Shown: in pieces, positions 1 to 8,235 of the stretch
How positions within the stretch are numbered: position 1 is the stretch's first letter
How the letters are laid out: each line of letters opens with the position of its first letter
Source of the DNA: Kribbella sp. VKM Ac-2568
GTDB lineage: Bacteria > Actinomycetota > Actinomycetes > Propionibacteriales > Kribbellaceae
NCBI RefSeq assembly: GCF_004345365.1
Contig: NZ_SLVF01000006.1
Coordinates: 372,001-436,000 of the forward strand
DNA: 64,000 bases
Direction of reading: 5' to 3'
The notes under the pieces: model-generated
The model's database searches: none
What the model was told of the DNA's origin: nothing
What the model saw: the letters and a program-made list of their open reading frames with translations, nothing else
Translations under genes and position numbers: made by a program

Positions 1-375
1 CAGGCCTCGGCAGCGAAGGTGGCCGACTGGCTGAGCACCCACCCGGCTGTGGACAAGGTGTACTACCCCGGCCTCCCCGAGTGCGACCCGCGCGGGCTGA
101 TCGGCCGCCAGCAGGCAGGGCCGGGCGCAGTACTGGCCTTCACTACCGCAGGCGGGTACGACGCTGCCGCCCGGGTGGCCGCGTCGCTGCGGCTGATCAC
201 CCATGCGGTGTCGCTAGGCGGGGTGGACACCCTGATCCAGCACCCGGCCGGGCTGACTCACCGGCTGGTCGCGGACGAGGCCAAGCCGCACGCAGGGCTG
301 CTGCGGCTCAGCATCGGCCTCGAAGACCCAGACGACCTCACCGGCGATCTGGCTCAAGCCCTCGGTCAGCAGTAG
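1..375 (+). CDS. Trans-sulfuration family PLP enzyme (cystathionine/methionine gamma-lyase type), 3' end
   Basis: Only the last ~124 residues lie in the window; the frame is open from base 1. The stretch SLGGVDTLIQHPAGLTH is the C-terminal signature of the Cys/Met metabolism PLP-dependent family (cystathionine gamma-synthase, cystathionine beta/gamma-lyase, methionine gamma-lyase), followed by the usual LLRLSIGLEDPDDL segment that ends these proteins. The catalytic lysine and PLP site are upstream of the window, so the exact reaction (gamma-lyase or gamma-synthase) cannot be assigned. It ends 10 bp before the convergent clpP stop, with no clear terminator between them. Confidence 0.85.
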   Translation, partial: QASAAKVADWLSTHPAVDKVYYPGLPECDPRGLIGRQQAGPGAVLAFTTAGGYDAAARVAASLRLITHAVSLGGVDTLIQHPAGLTHRLVADEAKPHAGLLRLSIGLEDPDDLTGDLAQALGQQ

Positions 376-385
376 CCGGAGTACT

Positions 386-967
386 TCACGCCGGCACGGG
401 CGCCGGAGGACGCGTCAGCACCTGGTCGACGATCCCGTACTCCTGCGCCTGGTCCGGGGTGAACCAGCGGTCCCGGTCGAAGTCCGTCTCGATCCGGTCC
501 AGCGGCTGCCCGGTCCGGTCGGCGAGCAGCCTGGCCAGGTCCTTCTTGGCCAGGATCATCTGCTCTGCCTGGGTCTTGATGTCGGTCGCGGTGCCACCCA
601 TGCCGCCGAGCGGCTGGTGCATCATGATCCGCGAGTGCGGCAGCGCGAACCGCTTGCCGGGCGTGCCGCAGGTCAGCAGCACCTGGCCCATCGAGGCGAC
701 CAGCCCCATCGCGTACGTCGCGACGTCGTTGCTGATGAAGTTCATCGTGTCGTAGATCGCCAGCCCGGCCGACACCGAGCCGCCGGGGGAGTTGATGTAG
801 AGCGAGATGTCCGCCTTGGGGTCCTCGGCGTTCAGCAAGATCAGTTGGGCGCACAGGGCGTTCGCGTTCTCCTCCTTGATCTCTTCGCCGAGCACGACGA
901 TGCGCTGCCAGAGCAGGCGCTGGTAGATGTGGTTGTCGAGGGCATTCGGTGACGTGGTCTCGCTCAT
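386..967 (-). CDS. clpP: ATP-dependent Clp protease proteolytic subunit ClpP
   Basis: 193-aa serine peptidase of family S14, the proteolytic chamber that works with Clp AAA+ unfoldases. The catalytic triad is visible: Ser92 in VASMG, His117 in IMMHQP and Asp166 in DRDRW; the N-terminal INSPGGSVSAG segment is also conserved. The ATG at 967 is chosen because the protein then has the normal ClpP length; an extended reading to 1054 would run through the operator region. It stands alone, unlike the usual clpP1-clpP2-clpX order, and faces a ClgR-like regulator gene across 123 bp with a pair of palindromes. This suggests a regulated accessory ClpP rather than the housekeeping pair (inference). Confidence 0.93.
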   Translation of the reverse strand: MSETTSPNALDNHIYQRLLWQRIVVLGEEIKEENANALCAQLILLNAEDPKADISLYINSPGGSVSAGLAIYDTMNFISNDVATYAMGLVASMGQVLLTCGTPGKRFALPHSRIMMHQPLGGMGGTATDIKTQAEQMILAKKDLARLLADRTGQPLDRIETDFDRDRWFTPDQAQEYGIVDQVLTRPPAPVPA

Positions 968-1006
968 GTCTCCAGCGTGGGCGCCACACGGCGATCCGGC
1001 CCGGGA

Positions 1007-1037
1007 ATCTGCCCTCGGCAGATCTGCCCACCGCAGA
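1007..1037. promoter_or_regulatory. Tandem inverted repeats between clpP and the ClgR-like regulator
   Basis: Perfect 7-bp arms ATCTGCC/GGCAGAT around a 3-bp spacer (1007-1023) overlap a second, looser repeat TCTGC-N5-GCAGA (1023-1037). Centres are 15 bp apart. The position between two divergent starts (967 and 1091) next to a helix-turn-helix gene suggests its operator; binding is inferred. Confidence 0.6.
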
Positions 1038-1090
1038 CCCGGGCGGGGTGGCACACTCGGTACAGGACATCGGACCGAGGAGGACCAGAC

Positions 1091-1447
1091 GTGTTGCTAC
1101 GCCAGGTGATCGGAAACGTCTTCCGCCGGCTGCGGCGCGAGCGGGGGATCACCCTGCGCGAGCTCGCCGAACAGGCTCAGGTGTCGGTGCCCTACCTGTC
1201 CGAGATCGAGCGCGGCCGCAAGGAGCCGTCCTCGGAGATCCTGGCCGCGATCTGCCGGGCGCTGGACCTCGAGCTGTCCGACCTGCTCGCCGAGGTGCAG
1301 TTCGACCTCGCCACCGCCGTGCGGGCCACCGTGCCGCTGCGGCTGCAGACCTCGTCGATCCGGGTGGCCGAATCGTCGCCGCAGCGCACCGTTTCGTCCC
1401 CTGGGGCGTACTCGACTTCCGCGCAGGCGTTCGCGCTGGTCGCCTAG
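1091..1447 (+). CDS. XRE-family regulator, ClgR-like
   Basis: 118 aa. The N-terminal ~65 residues form a Cro/C1-type helix-turn-helix (RRERGITLRELAEQAQVS, then PYLSEIERGRKEPSSEIL), which closely resembles ClgR, the actinobacterial activator of clp genes. The remaining C-terminal half is short and unrecognised. The GTG at 1091 is preferred because GAGGAGG lies just upstream; the frame extends further back to 977, but that would cross the palindromes. Divergent transcription from clpP supports direct control of that gene. The genome's main ClgR could be elsewhere, so no symbol is given. Confidence 0.85.
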   Translation: MLLRQVIGNVFRRLRRERGITLRELAEQAQVSVPYLSEIERGRKEPSSEILAAICRALDLELSDLLAEVQFDLATAVRATVPLRLQTSSIRVAESSPQRTVSSPGAYSTSAQAFALVA

Positions 1448-1469
1448 TCAGTGCTCCGGTGGCTAGGTA

Positions 1470-2468
1470 GTGCTCTGGTACAGCAACCCTTCCGCTCAGG
1501 CCTGGCGTTGCTCAGCCGCGCCCGCTGACGCATTGGCCTTCCATCAAGGCCTGGCCGACTACCGGCCCACGCCGCTGACTGAAGTACCGGCGTTGGCTGC
1601 CGAACTCGGTGTCGGCCGCGTGCTGGTGAAGGACGAGTCGCAACGGTTGGGACTGCCCGCCTTCAAGGCGCTTGGCGCCTGGTGGGCCATCCACCGCACG
1701 TTGCAGGACCATCCGGACGTGACCCGACTCGTCACCGCGACCGATGGCAACCACGGTCGTGCAGTAGCCCGCATGGCCGCCATGCTCGGCCTCGAGTCAC
1801 ACGTGTTCATCCCGTACGTCGTGAGCGCCCCTGCGATCGAGGCCATCCGCTCCGAAGGCGCCACCGTCACGATCATCGAGGACTCGTACGACGCTGCTGT
1901 GGTTGCTGCGGCCGAGGCAGCTACTGGTAGCGCTGTGCTGATTCAGGACTCGGCTTGGCCCGGCTATGAGGTCGTGCCGCAGCGCATCGTCGACGGGTAC
2001 TCGACTCTCTTCCGCGAGATCGACCTGCAGCCCGATCTCGTCGTAGTACCAATGGGTGTGGGCTCCGTGGCTCAAGCGGCTGTCACTCACTACCGCAGCG
2101 AGTCTCCTGCGCCGTCGGTTCTCGGAGTAGAGCCCGCACGGGCCGCCTGTATCACCAGTAGTCTGCTGGCCGGCGAGCCCGTCACGGTGGAGACCAGCAC
2201 AACCGTCATGGCCGGCCTGAACTGCGGTACGCCGTCCAGCCTCGCCTGGCCCGTACTGCGAGCCGGGCTGGACGCATCCGTCACTGTGGAGGAGGACGAG
2301 GCTCTCCTGGCTGTGGAGGACCTCGGCGCCGCGGGAATCTCCTCCGGTGCGAGTGGTGCCGCCACGCTGGCCGGCGTACGAGTGGCGCGTGACAAATTGC
2401 CGCTGACCGAAGACAGCACCATCGTCCTGATCAGCACTGAGGCGGCGCCGCTCAACCTCCGGGATTGA
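1470..2468 (+). CDS. PLP-dependent diaminopropionate ammonia-lyase-like enzyme
   Basis: 332 aa, fold-type II PLP enzyme. FHQGLADYRPTPL, VKDESQRLGLPAFKALG (Schiff-base Lys66) and TDGNHGRAVA are the hallmarks of diaminopropionate ammonia-lyase, which turns 2,3-diaminopropionate into pyruvate and ammonia. It is shorter than E. coli YgeX (about 400 aa), so substrate range may differ; serine/threonine dehydratase-like activity is an alternative. The start is GTG. Its 3' end overlaps the convergent gene by 17 bp. No partner of a diaminopropionate pathway is seen nearby. Confidence 0.78.
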   Translation: MLWYSNPSAQAWRCSAAPADALAFHQGLADYRPTPLTEVPALAAELGVGRVLVKDESQRLGLPAFKALGAWWAIHRTLQDHPDVTRLVTATDGNHGRAVARMAAMLGLESHVFIPYVVSAPAIEAIRSEGATVTIIEDSYDAAVVAAAEAATGSAVLIQDSAWPGYEVVPQRIVDGYSTLFREIDLQPDLVVVPMGVGSVAQAAVTHYRSESPAPSVLGVEPARAACITSSLLAGEPVTVETSTTVMAGLNCGTPSSLAWPVLRAGLDASVTVEEDEALLAVEDLGAAGISSGASGAATLAGVRVARDKLPLTEDSTIVLISTEAAPLNLRD

Positions 2469-3336
2469 GCACTGCGGTCAGGCGCTCGGTCGACACGCAC
2501 GAGATCAGGCACCGCTCCTTGGCGTCACCCAGCAAGTCCGCGGTCCACCGGGTGAACCCGCCGTCGCCCAGATCGGCATCACCCGAGCCCACGCCGAGCG
2601 CAGTACCGAAGTAGTAGTTCGAGCCGTTGGTCCGCTCCGCATCCTCGGCGAACTCGACCTTGAGCGCGGGCCGCACGGTGTCGTTGATCCGCTCACTTAC
2701 CGCGGACCGCGCGAACGTGGTGAAGGTCAGCCGCGCCTCATCACCCAGTACGTCGTGCCAGTAGCGCAGATGGTCCACCAGCATCTCCGCCTCGACGCGT
2801 CCCGAACCAGTGTCCCGCGCGCTCGACACCAACGCGAACAGCTGGAAGTGCGCGAACAGCCCGGGCCCGTCGACTGCCTGGGCGCGAACCACCCGTTGGC
2901 AGGCGGCGAGATCCACCCGGGCCTGACCGGCGCGTCGGCGTACGGCGGCCTCGATCGCGAGTTCGTTGGTCGGGTCGCTCGCGACCTCCGTACTCCGGAT
3001 GGTGCTGACCACCCGGTTCTGGTCGATGGTCGCGACGGACGAACAGGTGCCTAGCGGGGTGACCGGCGACAACTCGACGCCCGCGAATCGCTCCGGTAGG
3101 CGTTCCCACAGCCTCGCCTGCGTCTTCACGAGTGCTCGCGGATCCACTGTGGACGGCCGGACGAACCGATCCTCCCGCCAGCGCTGCATGACTCGCGCAG
3201 GCGTGACGGCCGCGGCCCGGGCGCGGCTGACCTCCAGCAGGACCGTCTGCAGTTCCGACGGACTCAGTCCCGTGGTGAGACCCTCCCGAGCACCCTCCGG
3301 TAGCTTCCGCCAGACCCGCTCGCCAACGTCGCTCAT
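2452..3336 (-). CDS. Uncharacterised protein with class II synthetase-like segments
   Basis: 294 aa, family not firmly recognised. The middle region TPLGTCSSVATIDQNRVVS followed by STEVASDPTNELAIE resembles the HisRS/HisZ-type class II aminoacyl-tRNA synthetase core, and the C-terminus (DLGDGGFTRWTADLLGD, then CVSTERL) recalls motif 3. The match is by eye and weak. ATG at 3336 is chosen since upstream codons lack coding character and run into the neighbouring DUF4865 gene. It is divergent from DUF4865, with a strong palindrome between them. A catalytic or regulatory role cannot be given. Confidence 0.6.
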   Translation of the reverse strand: MSDVGERVWRKLPEGAREGLTTGLSPSELQTVLLEVSRARAAAVTPARVMQRWREDRFVRPSTVDPRALVKTQARLWERLPERFAGVELSPVTPLGTCSSVATIDQNRVVSTIRSTEVASDPTNELAIEAAVRRRAGQARVDLAACQRVVRAQAVDGPGLFAHFQLFALVSSARDTGSGRVEAEMLVDHLRYWHDVLGDEARLTFTTFARSAVSERINDTVRPALKVEFAEDAERTNGSNYYFGTALGVGSGDADLGDGGFTRWTADLLGDAKERCLISCVSTERLTAVLNPGG

Positions 3337-3406
3337 TCCCCAACCCTGCCGGATCGTCCGTGGGTTGGCTTCCGAATTAGCTGTCGGGCTGGACGAGCCG
3401 GTGTTT

Positions 3407-3424
3407 GTACCTACTAGTATGTAC
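3407..3424. promoter_or_regulatory. 18-bp near-perfect palindrome
   Basis: GTACCTACTAGTATGTAC matches its reverse complement at 16 of 18 positions and has the perfect core TACTAGTA. It sits 27 bp before the DUF4865 start and 71 bp before the divergent start, as expected for an operator. The cognate regulator is not in the neighbourhood. Confidence 0.5.
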
Positions 3425-3450
3425 GGCAGTCGACGAGAGGGAGTGGGCGC

Positions 3451-4026
3451 GTGTACGCGATGCAGTACGAGATCACCTTGCCGGCGGACTACGACATGGG
3501 GATCATCCGGCGGCGGGTGGAGACGTTGGGCGCGCGCACGGACGACTTCGAGGGGCTCGGGCTGAAGGCCTACCTGGTCCAGGACCAGGCGAACGGCGCG
3601 ACCGTGAATCAGTACGCGCCCTTCTACCTGTGGAACGACACGGCCGGGATGAGCCGGTTCCTCTGGGGCGGTGGCTTCTTCAGTGGGATCTGCAAGTCGT
3701 TCGGGCGCCCGATCGTGCGGCACTGGACGGGGGCGGCCACCCTGGCCGGGCCCGACATCGATCAGACCGCGGTGGCCGCGACGAAGTACACGCTGATGCT
3801 GCCGCCCGACATCGATCCGGCCGAACCGGTCGCCGAGGCTGCCGATGTCCTGCGGAGCACGGCCGCGATGGCGGGTGTCCACAGCTCGGCGATCGCGGTG
3901 GACCCGACCCGGTGGGAACTGGTCCACTTCACCTTGTGGAGCGGCGAACCGGGCATCGTGCCGGGCACGCGGTACCAGGTGCTGCACTTGTCCACACCCG
4001 GCACAAAAGATCTGTTCCGGCAGTGA
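3451..4026 (+). CDS. DUF4865 family protein
   Basis: 191 aa. The start MYAMQYEITLPADYDMGIIR, the GLGLKAYL segment and YAPFYLWND are typical of DUF4865, a small actinobacterial/proteobacterial family of unknown function that often sits beside a transcription factor. GTG at 3451 has a purine-rich GAGAGGGAG upstream. The 18-bp palindrome just upstream suggests inducible control. A heme- or monooxygenase-like role is sometimes suspected for such small ferredoxin-like folds, but nothing in the sequence proves it. Confidence 0.8.
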   Translation: MYAMQYEITLPADYDMGIIRRRVETLGARTDDFEGLGLKAYLVQDQANGATVNQYAPFYLWNDTAGMSRFLWGGGFFSGICKSFGRPIVRHWTGAATLAGPDIDQTAVAATKYTLMLPPDIDPAEPVAEAADVLRSTAAMAGVHSSAIAVDPTRWELVHFTLWSGEPGIVPGTRYQVLHLSTPGTKDLFRQ

Positions 4027-4131
4027 CTTCCCGGATACCTTCTTAGACATGACTTACTCGAGCCCGCACCTTTGACCTCCTGACCGCCTAGCTGCTCCGA
4101 GCCCCCCGATCCACCGACCGGGAGGGCTGCG

Positions 4132-5388
4132 ATGAGCGCCGTACCGCGAAGCCTGTCCGCCCGCATCGTCGCGTACGAGGCGCTGCAGGACTTCATCCCG
4201 CTGTATCCGCTGTACCAGTTGCTGTTCACGGATCACGGCCTGTCGGCGGCCGAGATCTCGACGCTGTTCATCATCTGGTCGACGACCGCGTTCCTCCTCG
4301 AGGTGCCCTCCGGCGCCCTGGCGGACACGTTCTCCCGCCGCAGACTGCTGGTGCTCGGCTCGGTCCTCAGCGGACTGGGCTTCGCCAGCTGGATCGTCGT
4401 TCCCTCGTACGCCGGGTTCGCGCTGGGCTTCGTCCTCTGGGGCGTCAGCTCCGCGCTGATCTCCGGAACCTTCGAAGCCCTCGTGTACGACGAGCTCGCC
4501 GCGCGCGGGGCTGCCGACAGGTATGCCGGGCTGCTCGGCCGGGCGAGGTCGGCCTCGCTGGTCCTCAACCTGGCGGCCACTCTGCTGGCAGCTCCGCTGT
4601 ACGAGCTCGGCGGTTACCCCCTGGTGGGTGCCGTCAGCCTGGTCAGTTGCCTGATGCAAGTAGTTGTAGCCCTGTCCCTGCCGGAGGCGGCGCGGGTCGC
4701 CACGGCTGACGAAACGGAGGAGGTGGAGCCTGGCGCCGGGCACGGGCCGTTGGGTCGGTACGCGCTGATGCTGCGCTCGGGTCTGTCCGAGGCGTCGACC
4801 AGCCGTACTGTCCGGAAGGCTGTTGCCCTGGTCGCGTTGCTGGGTGGATTCCTGGCGTTCGACGAGTACTTCCCCTTGCTGGCAAGGGATGTCGGGGCGT
4901 CGACGACGCTGGTGCCGTTGCTGATCGCCGGCACGGTGGCTGCCCAGGCGATCGGCGGTGCGCTCGCGGGTCCGGCGTACCGGAGGCGTGCGTCGTTCTT
5001 CGGGGTGGCGCTGGGAATGGCTGCCGGGTTGCTGGCCTGGGGGTCGCTCAGTGGGACGGCGCAAGGCTTCGTGCCGATCGCCGTCGGCTACGGGGTGATG
5101 CAACTCGTCATCGTCGTGGCCGAGGCGCGGCTGCAGGACGCCATCCAGGGTCCTGCTCGCGCGACGGTGACGTCCGTGTCGGGGCTGTTCGCCGAGGTGT
5201 TCGCGGTGGCGGTCTACGCCGGGTTCGCGCTCGGATCGGTCTGGTTCAGCCTGCCGATCCTGGTCGCGGGGCTGACCGTGCCGCTGCTGCTGACGGCGCT
5301 GATCACCCCGTTCACCCTGCCGCCGCCCGGAGTCCGGACCGACGACGAAGCCGAGGAGCTAGCCAGCGAGGAGGGTGGACAGCGATGA
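4132..5388 (+). CDS. MFS transporter
   Basis: 418-aa integral membrane protein with about 12 hydrophobic segments. The loop between helices 2 and 3 reads LADTFSRRRLLVLGS, the classic MFS motif A (G-x-x-x-D-x-x-x-R-R). The central polar loop near residues 190-205 (TADETEEVEPG) splits the two six-helix halves. A GGGAGGG ribosome binding site precedes ATG 4132. The substrate is unknown. The similarity in style is to drug/metabolite efflux carriers of actinobacteria. Confidence 0.88.
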   Translation: MSAVPRSLSARIVAYEALQDFIPLYPLYQLLFTDHGLSAAEISTLFIIWSTTAFLLEVPSGALADTFSRRRLLVLGSVLSGLGFASWIVVPSYAGFALGFVLWGVSSALISGTFEALVYDELAARGAADRYAGLLGRARSASLVLNLAATLLAAPLYELGGYPLVGAVSLVSCLMQVVVALSLPEAARVATADETEEVEPGAGHGPLGRYALMLRSGLSEASTSRTVRKAVALVALLGGFLAFDEYFPLLARDVGASTTLVPLLIAGTVAAQAIGGALAGPAYRRRASFFGVALGMAAGLLAWGSLSGTAQGFVPIAVGYGVMQLVIVVAEARLQDAIQGPARATVTSVSGLFAEVFAVAVYAGFALGSVWFSLPILVAGLTVPLLLTALITPFTLPPPGVRTDDEAEELASEEGGQR

Positions 5389-5405
5389 CGCCATCCTCAC
5401 ACCGC

Positions 5406-5433
5406 CGACTCTCACCACCCGACTCTCACCACC
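5406..5433. repeat. 14-bp tandem duplication
   Basis: GACTCTCACCACCC occurs twice back to back just after the MFS gene. The 186-bp gap to the next gene otherwise holds only C-rich sequence and a GAATATTC palindrome at 5524-5531. Confidence 0.6.
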
Positions 5434-5574
5434 CGGCCCGCACTCAGCCGCCCGGCTCACGCCGGCGCGCTCACCTGCCAGGCCCGACGCCGCGGGGCTC
5501 ACACTCGGGGGGTCTCGGGCGTTGAATATTCGGTGCCGGCCGAAGGGTGGGGCACCTACGGTCGGAGGGTGATG

Positions 5575-6504
5575 ATGACGGATCGGCGGCAGGGTTTGCT
5601 CGCTGCGGGAGCGGCAGGCGTGACGGTGGTGCTCTGGGCCTCGGCCTTCGTGGCGATCCGGCATGTGGGGCACGAGTTCTCGGCGGGTGCGCTGTCGTTG
5701 GGGCGGTTGCTCGTCGGAAGTCTGCTGCTCGGGGTGTTCGTCTTCAGCCGGCCTCGGCGCTGGCCCGCCCGTGGTGACTGGAAGTTGCTGCTCGTCTGCG
5801 GCTTGTTGTGGTTCGGCGTCTACAACGTGGCGCTGAACGAGGCCGAGCAACGACTCGACGCCGGTACCGCCGCCATGCTGGTGAACATCGGCCCGCTGCT
5901 GATCGCGCTGCTCGCCGGTCTGCTGTTGGCCGAGGGATTCCAGCGGCAACTGGTGATCGGAAGCATCGCCGCGTTCGGTGGCGTCGTCCTGATCGGCACG
6001 TCGTCGTCCGAGGGTAAAGCGGAGACCTGGGGCGTGATCCTCTGCGTGGTGGCCGCCATCGCTTACGCCATCGGGGTCGTCGCCCAGAAGCCACTGCTAG
6101 GACGCCTCCCTGCTCTGGAGGTGACGTGGCTGGCCTGCACGATCGGCGCCATCAGTTGCCTGCCCTTCGCGCCAGCCCTGGTCCGCGAGACGGCCGACGC
6201 CCGACCATCCACGATCTGGTGGGTCGTCTTCCTAGGCGCGTTCCCAACCGCCTTGGCATTCACTACCTGGGCCTACGCGCTCGCCAGGACCAGCGCCGGG
6301 AAGATGGGCGCCACCACCTACCTGGTCCCACCCCTCACGATCTTCCTGGCCTGGCTCCTCCTGGACGAGGCTCCCGCCCCACTCGCCTTCGCCGGCGGCG
6401 CCCTCTGCCTGCTCGGCGTTGCCATCTCCCGCCACAAGCCCAAGAGCAAGACCGGTCAGACCTCCGCCCCATCCCCCGATGGGACAGTCCCAGCCCCAGA
6501 CTGA
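5575..6504 (+). CDS. EamA/DMT-family transporter
   Basis: 309-aa, ten-helix drug/metabolite transporter with two EamA repeats (residues ~10-140 and ~150-290). Typical sequence is GVTVVLWASAFVAIRHVG at the start and PLTIFLAWLLLDEAP in the second repeat. Starts at 5569 (GTG), 5572 and 5575 (ATG) are possible; 5575 has the best spacing (5 nt) from GGAGGG. The protein probably exports metabolites or amino-acid-like compounds; substrate unknown. It is the second exporter in a row after the MFS gene and ends 16 bp before the convergent TetR gene. Confidence 0.87.
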   Translation: MTDRRQGLLAAGAAGVTVVLWASAFVAIRHVGHEFSAGALSLGRLLVGSLLLGVFVFSRPRRWPARGDWKLLLVCGLLWFGVYNVALNEAEQRLDAGTAAMLVNIGPLLIALLAGLLLAEGFQRQLVIGSIAAFGGVVLIGTSSSEGKAETWGVILCVVAAIAYAIGVVAQKPLLGRLPALEVTWLACTIGAISCLPFAPALVRETADARPSTIWWVVFLGAFPTALAFTTWAYALARTSAGKMGATTYLVPPLTIFLAWLLLDEAPAPLAFAGGALCLLGVAISRHKPKSKTGQTSAPSPDGTVPAPD

Positions 6505-6520
6505 CGCCGGTCGTACTCGG

Positions 6521-7219
6521 TCAGGTCCAGGTAGCGGTGAAGCCATTGACCAGCGTCGTCAGGCCGGACTCGAAGCCCTCGCTGAAGTCGTAGTGAAGGC
6601 CTTCTTCGCCGAGGGATTCGACCACCCGGGTCAGCGTCGGAGCCTTGCCCGATGGGAGGTTCTGAACCCGGGTCAGTAGATCTGGGGCCAGGTCGAAGGT
6701 GTCGGCGCGGACCGCCGCCTCCCCGAGCGAGAAGCCGTGGATGAAGTCGATCAGGGTGTTCACAGACTCGAAGATCTGGCGTGGCGAGAGTCCGGCGCGA
6801 TCCAGCGCTCGGTAGAACGGCTCGACCGTGGTCACGACGACGTCGGAGACCGCGGACGTGTCGGAGAGGACCTGGAGCGCGAGGTTCGGGTGAGCACGAA
6901 GGGCGTTCCGATACGCGCGGGCGGCGCCCTTCAACTGGTCCTGCCAAGGAACAGCGTCGCCCGGGTCGGGTGAGTCGACGTCCGCGAACACCAGTTCGGC
7001 CAGCCCGGCGAACACCGCCGCCTTGTTCGGCAGGTGGTGGTAGATCGACATCGGGTTCACGCCGAGCGTGGCGGCGAGCCGGCGCATCGTCATCGCCTCG
7101 ATGCCCTCGTCGTCCACGATCCGCAGCGCCGCCTCGAGGATCGCCTGCCGGCTGAGCCGCTCCTCGCCCGACCGCGGCCGACCACTCCGCCGGGGACCAG
7201 CCTTGCCAGCATTAACCAT
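6521..7219 (-). CDS. TetR-family regulator with TetR_C_1-like ligand domain
   Basis: 232 aa. The N-terminal HTH (AILEAALRIVDDEGIEAMTM, LAATLGVNPMSIYHHLPNK) is of the TetR class, and the longer C-terminal domain with FYRALDRAGLSP and FIHGFSLGEAA resembles TetR_C (tetracycline-repressor-like) members. The start codon lies inside a 15-bp palindrome, implying autoregulation, and the divergent SDR gene is the obvious target. The ligand is unknown. Confidence 0.9.
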   Translation of the reverse strand: MVNAGKAGPRRSGRPRSGEERLSRQAILEAALRIVDDEGIEAMTMRRLAATLGVNPMSIYHHLPNKAAVFAGLAELVFADVDSPDPGDAVPWQDQLKGAARAYRNALRAHPNLALQVLSDTSAVSDVVVTTVEPFYRALDRAGLSPRQIFESVNTLIDFIHGFSLGEAAVRADTFDLAPDLLTRVQNLPSGKAPTLTRVVESLGEEGLHYDFSEGFESGLTTLVNGFTATWT

Positions 7220-7252
7220 ACGTCGTATGGTACAGAAATCATACGGCGTATG
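7216..7252. promoter_or_regulatory. Two TetR-type operators
   Basis: CCATACGTCGTATGG (7216-7230) is a perfect 7+1+7 palindrome, and CATACGGCGTATG (7240-7252) repeats its core. Centres are 23 bp apart in the 72-bp gap between the TetR and SDR starts. Together they fix CATACG-N-CGTATG as the probable recognition sequence. Confidence 0.8.
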
Positions 7253-7291
7253 GCTAGCTGGGGAGTCCGGCGTTCGAGGAGGGAGCAGGGC

Positions 7292-8209
7292 ATGAGTGAG
7301 AAGCCGTTGGCGGGAAAGGTCGCGCTGGTCACCGGTGCGACCCGGGCGGCAGGGCGCGGGACTGCCGTGCAGCTGGGCGCCGCCGGGGTGACCGTCTACG
7401 TGACGGGGCGGACGACCCGCGCGCAGCAGTCGGAGATGAAACGGCCGGAGACGATCGAGGAGACCGCGGAACTGGTGGACGCGGCGGGCGGCCATGGCAT
7501 CGCAGTACAGGTGGATCACACGGATCCTGAGCAGGTTCGTGCTCTCGTCGACCGGATCGAGGCCGAGCAGGGCGCGTTGCACATCCTGGTGAACGACATC
7601 TGGGGCCAGTCGGGCGAGCCGAACTGGGACAAGACGGTCTGGGAGTCGGACCTCGACAGCGGCCTGCGGTTGTTCCGGCTCGGCGTGGAGACGCACGCGA
7701 TCACCAGCCACTTCGCGCTGCCGCTGCTGATCAAGTCGCCTGGCGGCCTCGTGGTGGAGATGACCGACGGCACCAACGACTACAACGCGACCAACTACCG
7801 CGTCTCCTTCTTCTACGACGTCGCCAAAGGTGCGGTGAGCCGGATGGCCTTCGCCCTGGCGCACGAGCTCGCACCGCACCAGGCAACCGCCGTACTGCTG
7901 TCGCCCGGGTGGCTGCGGTCCGAGGCGATGCTCGACGGCTTCGGCGTCACCGAGGCGAACTGGCGGGACGCGACCAAGGCGATCCCGCATTTCGCGATCT
8001 CGGAGAGTCCGTCGTACGTCGGTCGCGCTGTTGCCGCCCTCGCCGCGGACCCCGACGTCGCGCGTTGGAACGGCAAGTCGGTGTCGAGCGGCGAGCTCGC
8101 GAAGGTCTACGGCTTCACCGACCTCGACGGCAGCCGGCCCGACGCCTGGCGCTACATCGTCGAGGTCCAGGACCCCGGCAAGCCGGCCGACACCACCGGC
8201 TACCGCTGA
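7292..8209 (+). CDS. SDR family oxidoreductase
   Basis: 305 aa short-chain dehydrogenase. The N-terminal cofactor motif is GKVALVTGATRAAGRGTA (TGxxxGxG type, with Arg after TGA), followed by the Rossmann strand VTVYVTGRTTR. The usual catalytic S-Y-K set is not classical: the region around SFFYDVAKGAVSRMAFALAH supplies the Y-x-x-x-K. ATG 7292 has GGAGGGAGCAGG upstream. It is probably an NADP-dependent reductase induced when the divergent TetR leaves its double operator. Substrate unknown. Confidence 0.88.
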   Translation: MSEKPLAGKVALVTGATRAAGRGTAVQLGAAGVTVYVTGRTTRAQQSEMKRPETIEETAELVDAAGGHGIAVQVDHTDPEQVRALVDRIEAEQGALHILVNDIWGQSGEPNWDKTVWESDLDSGLRLFRLGVETHAITSHFALPLLIKSPGGLVVEMTDGTNDYNATNYRVSFFYDVAKGAVSRMAFALAHELAPHQATAVLLSPGWLRSEAMLDGFGVTEANWRDATKAIPHFAISESPSYVGRAVAALAADPDVARWNGKSVSSGELAKVYGFTDLDGSRPDAWRYIVEVQDPGKPADTTGYR

Positions 8210-8235
8210 GCCAGCCCCACAACCAGTGCCACGCG

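Noticed and set aside
3337-4050. Long N-terminal extension of the minus-strand gene at 2452
   Set aside because: It runs antisense through the DUF4865 gene and lacks family sequence; the ATG at 3336 gives a coherent protein.
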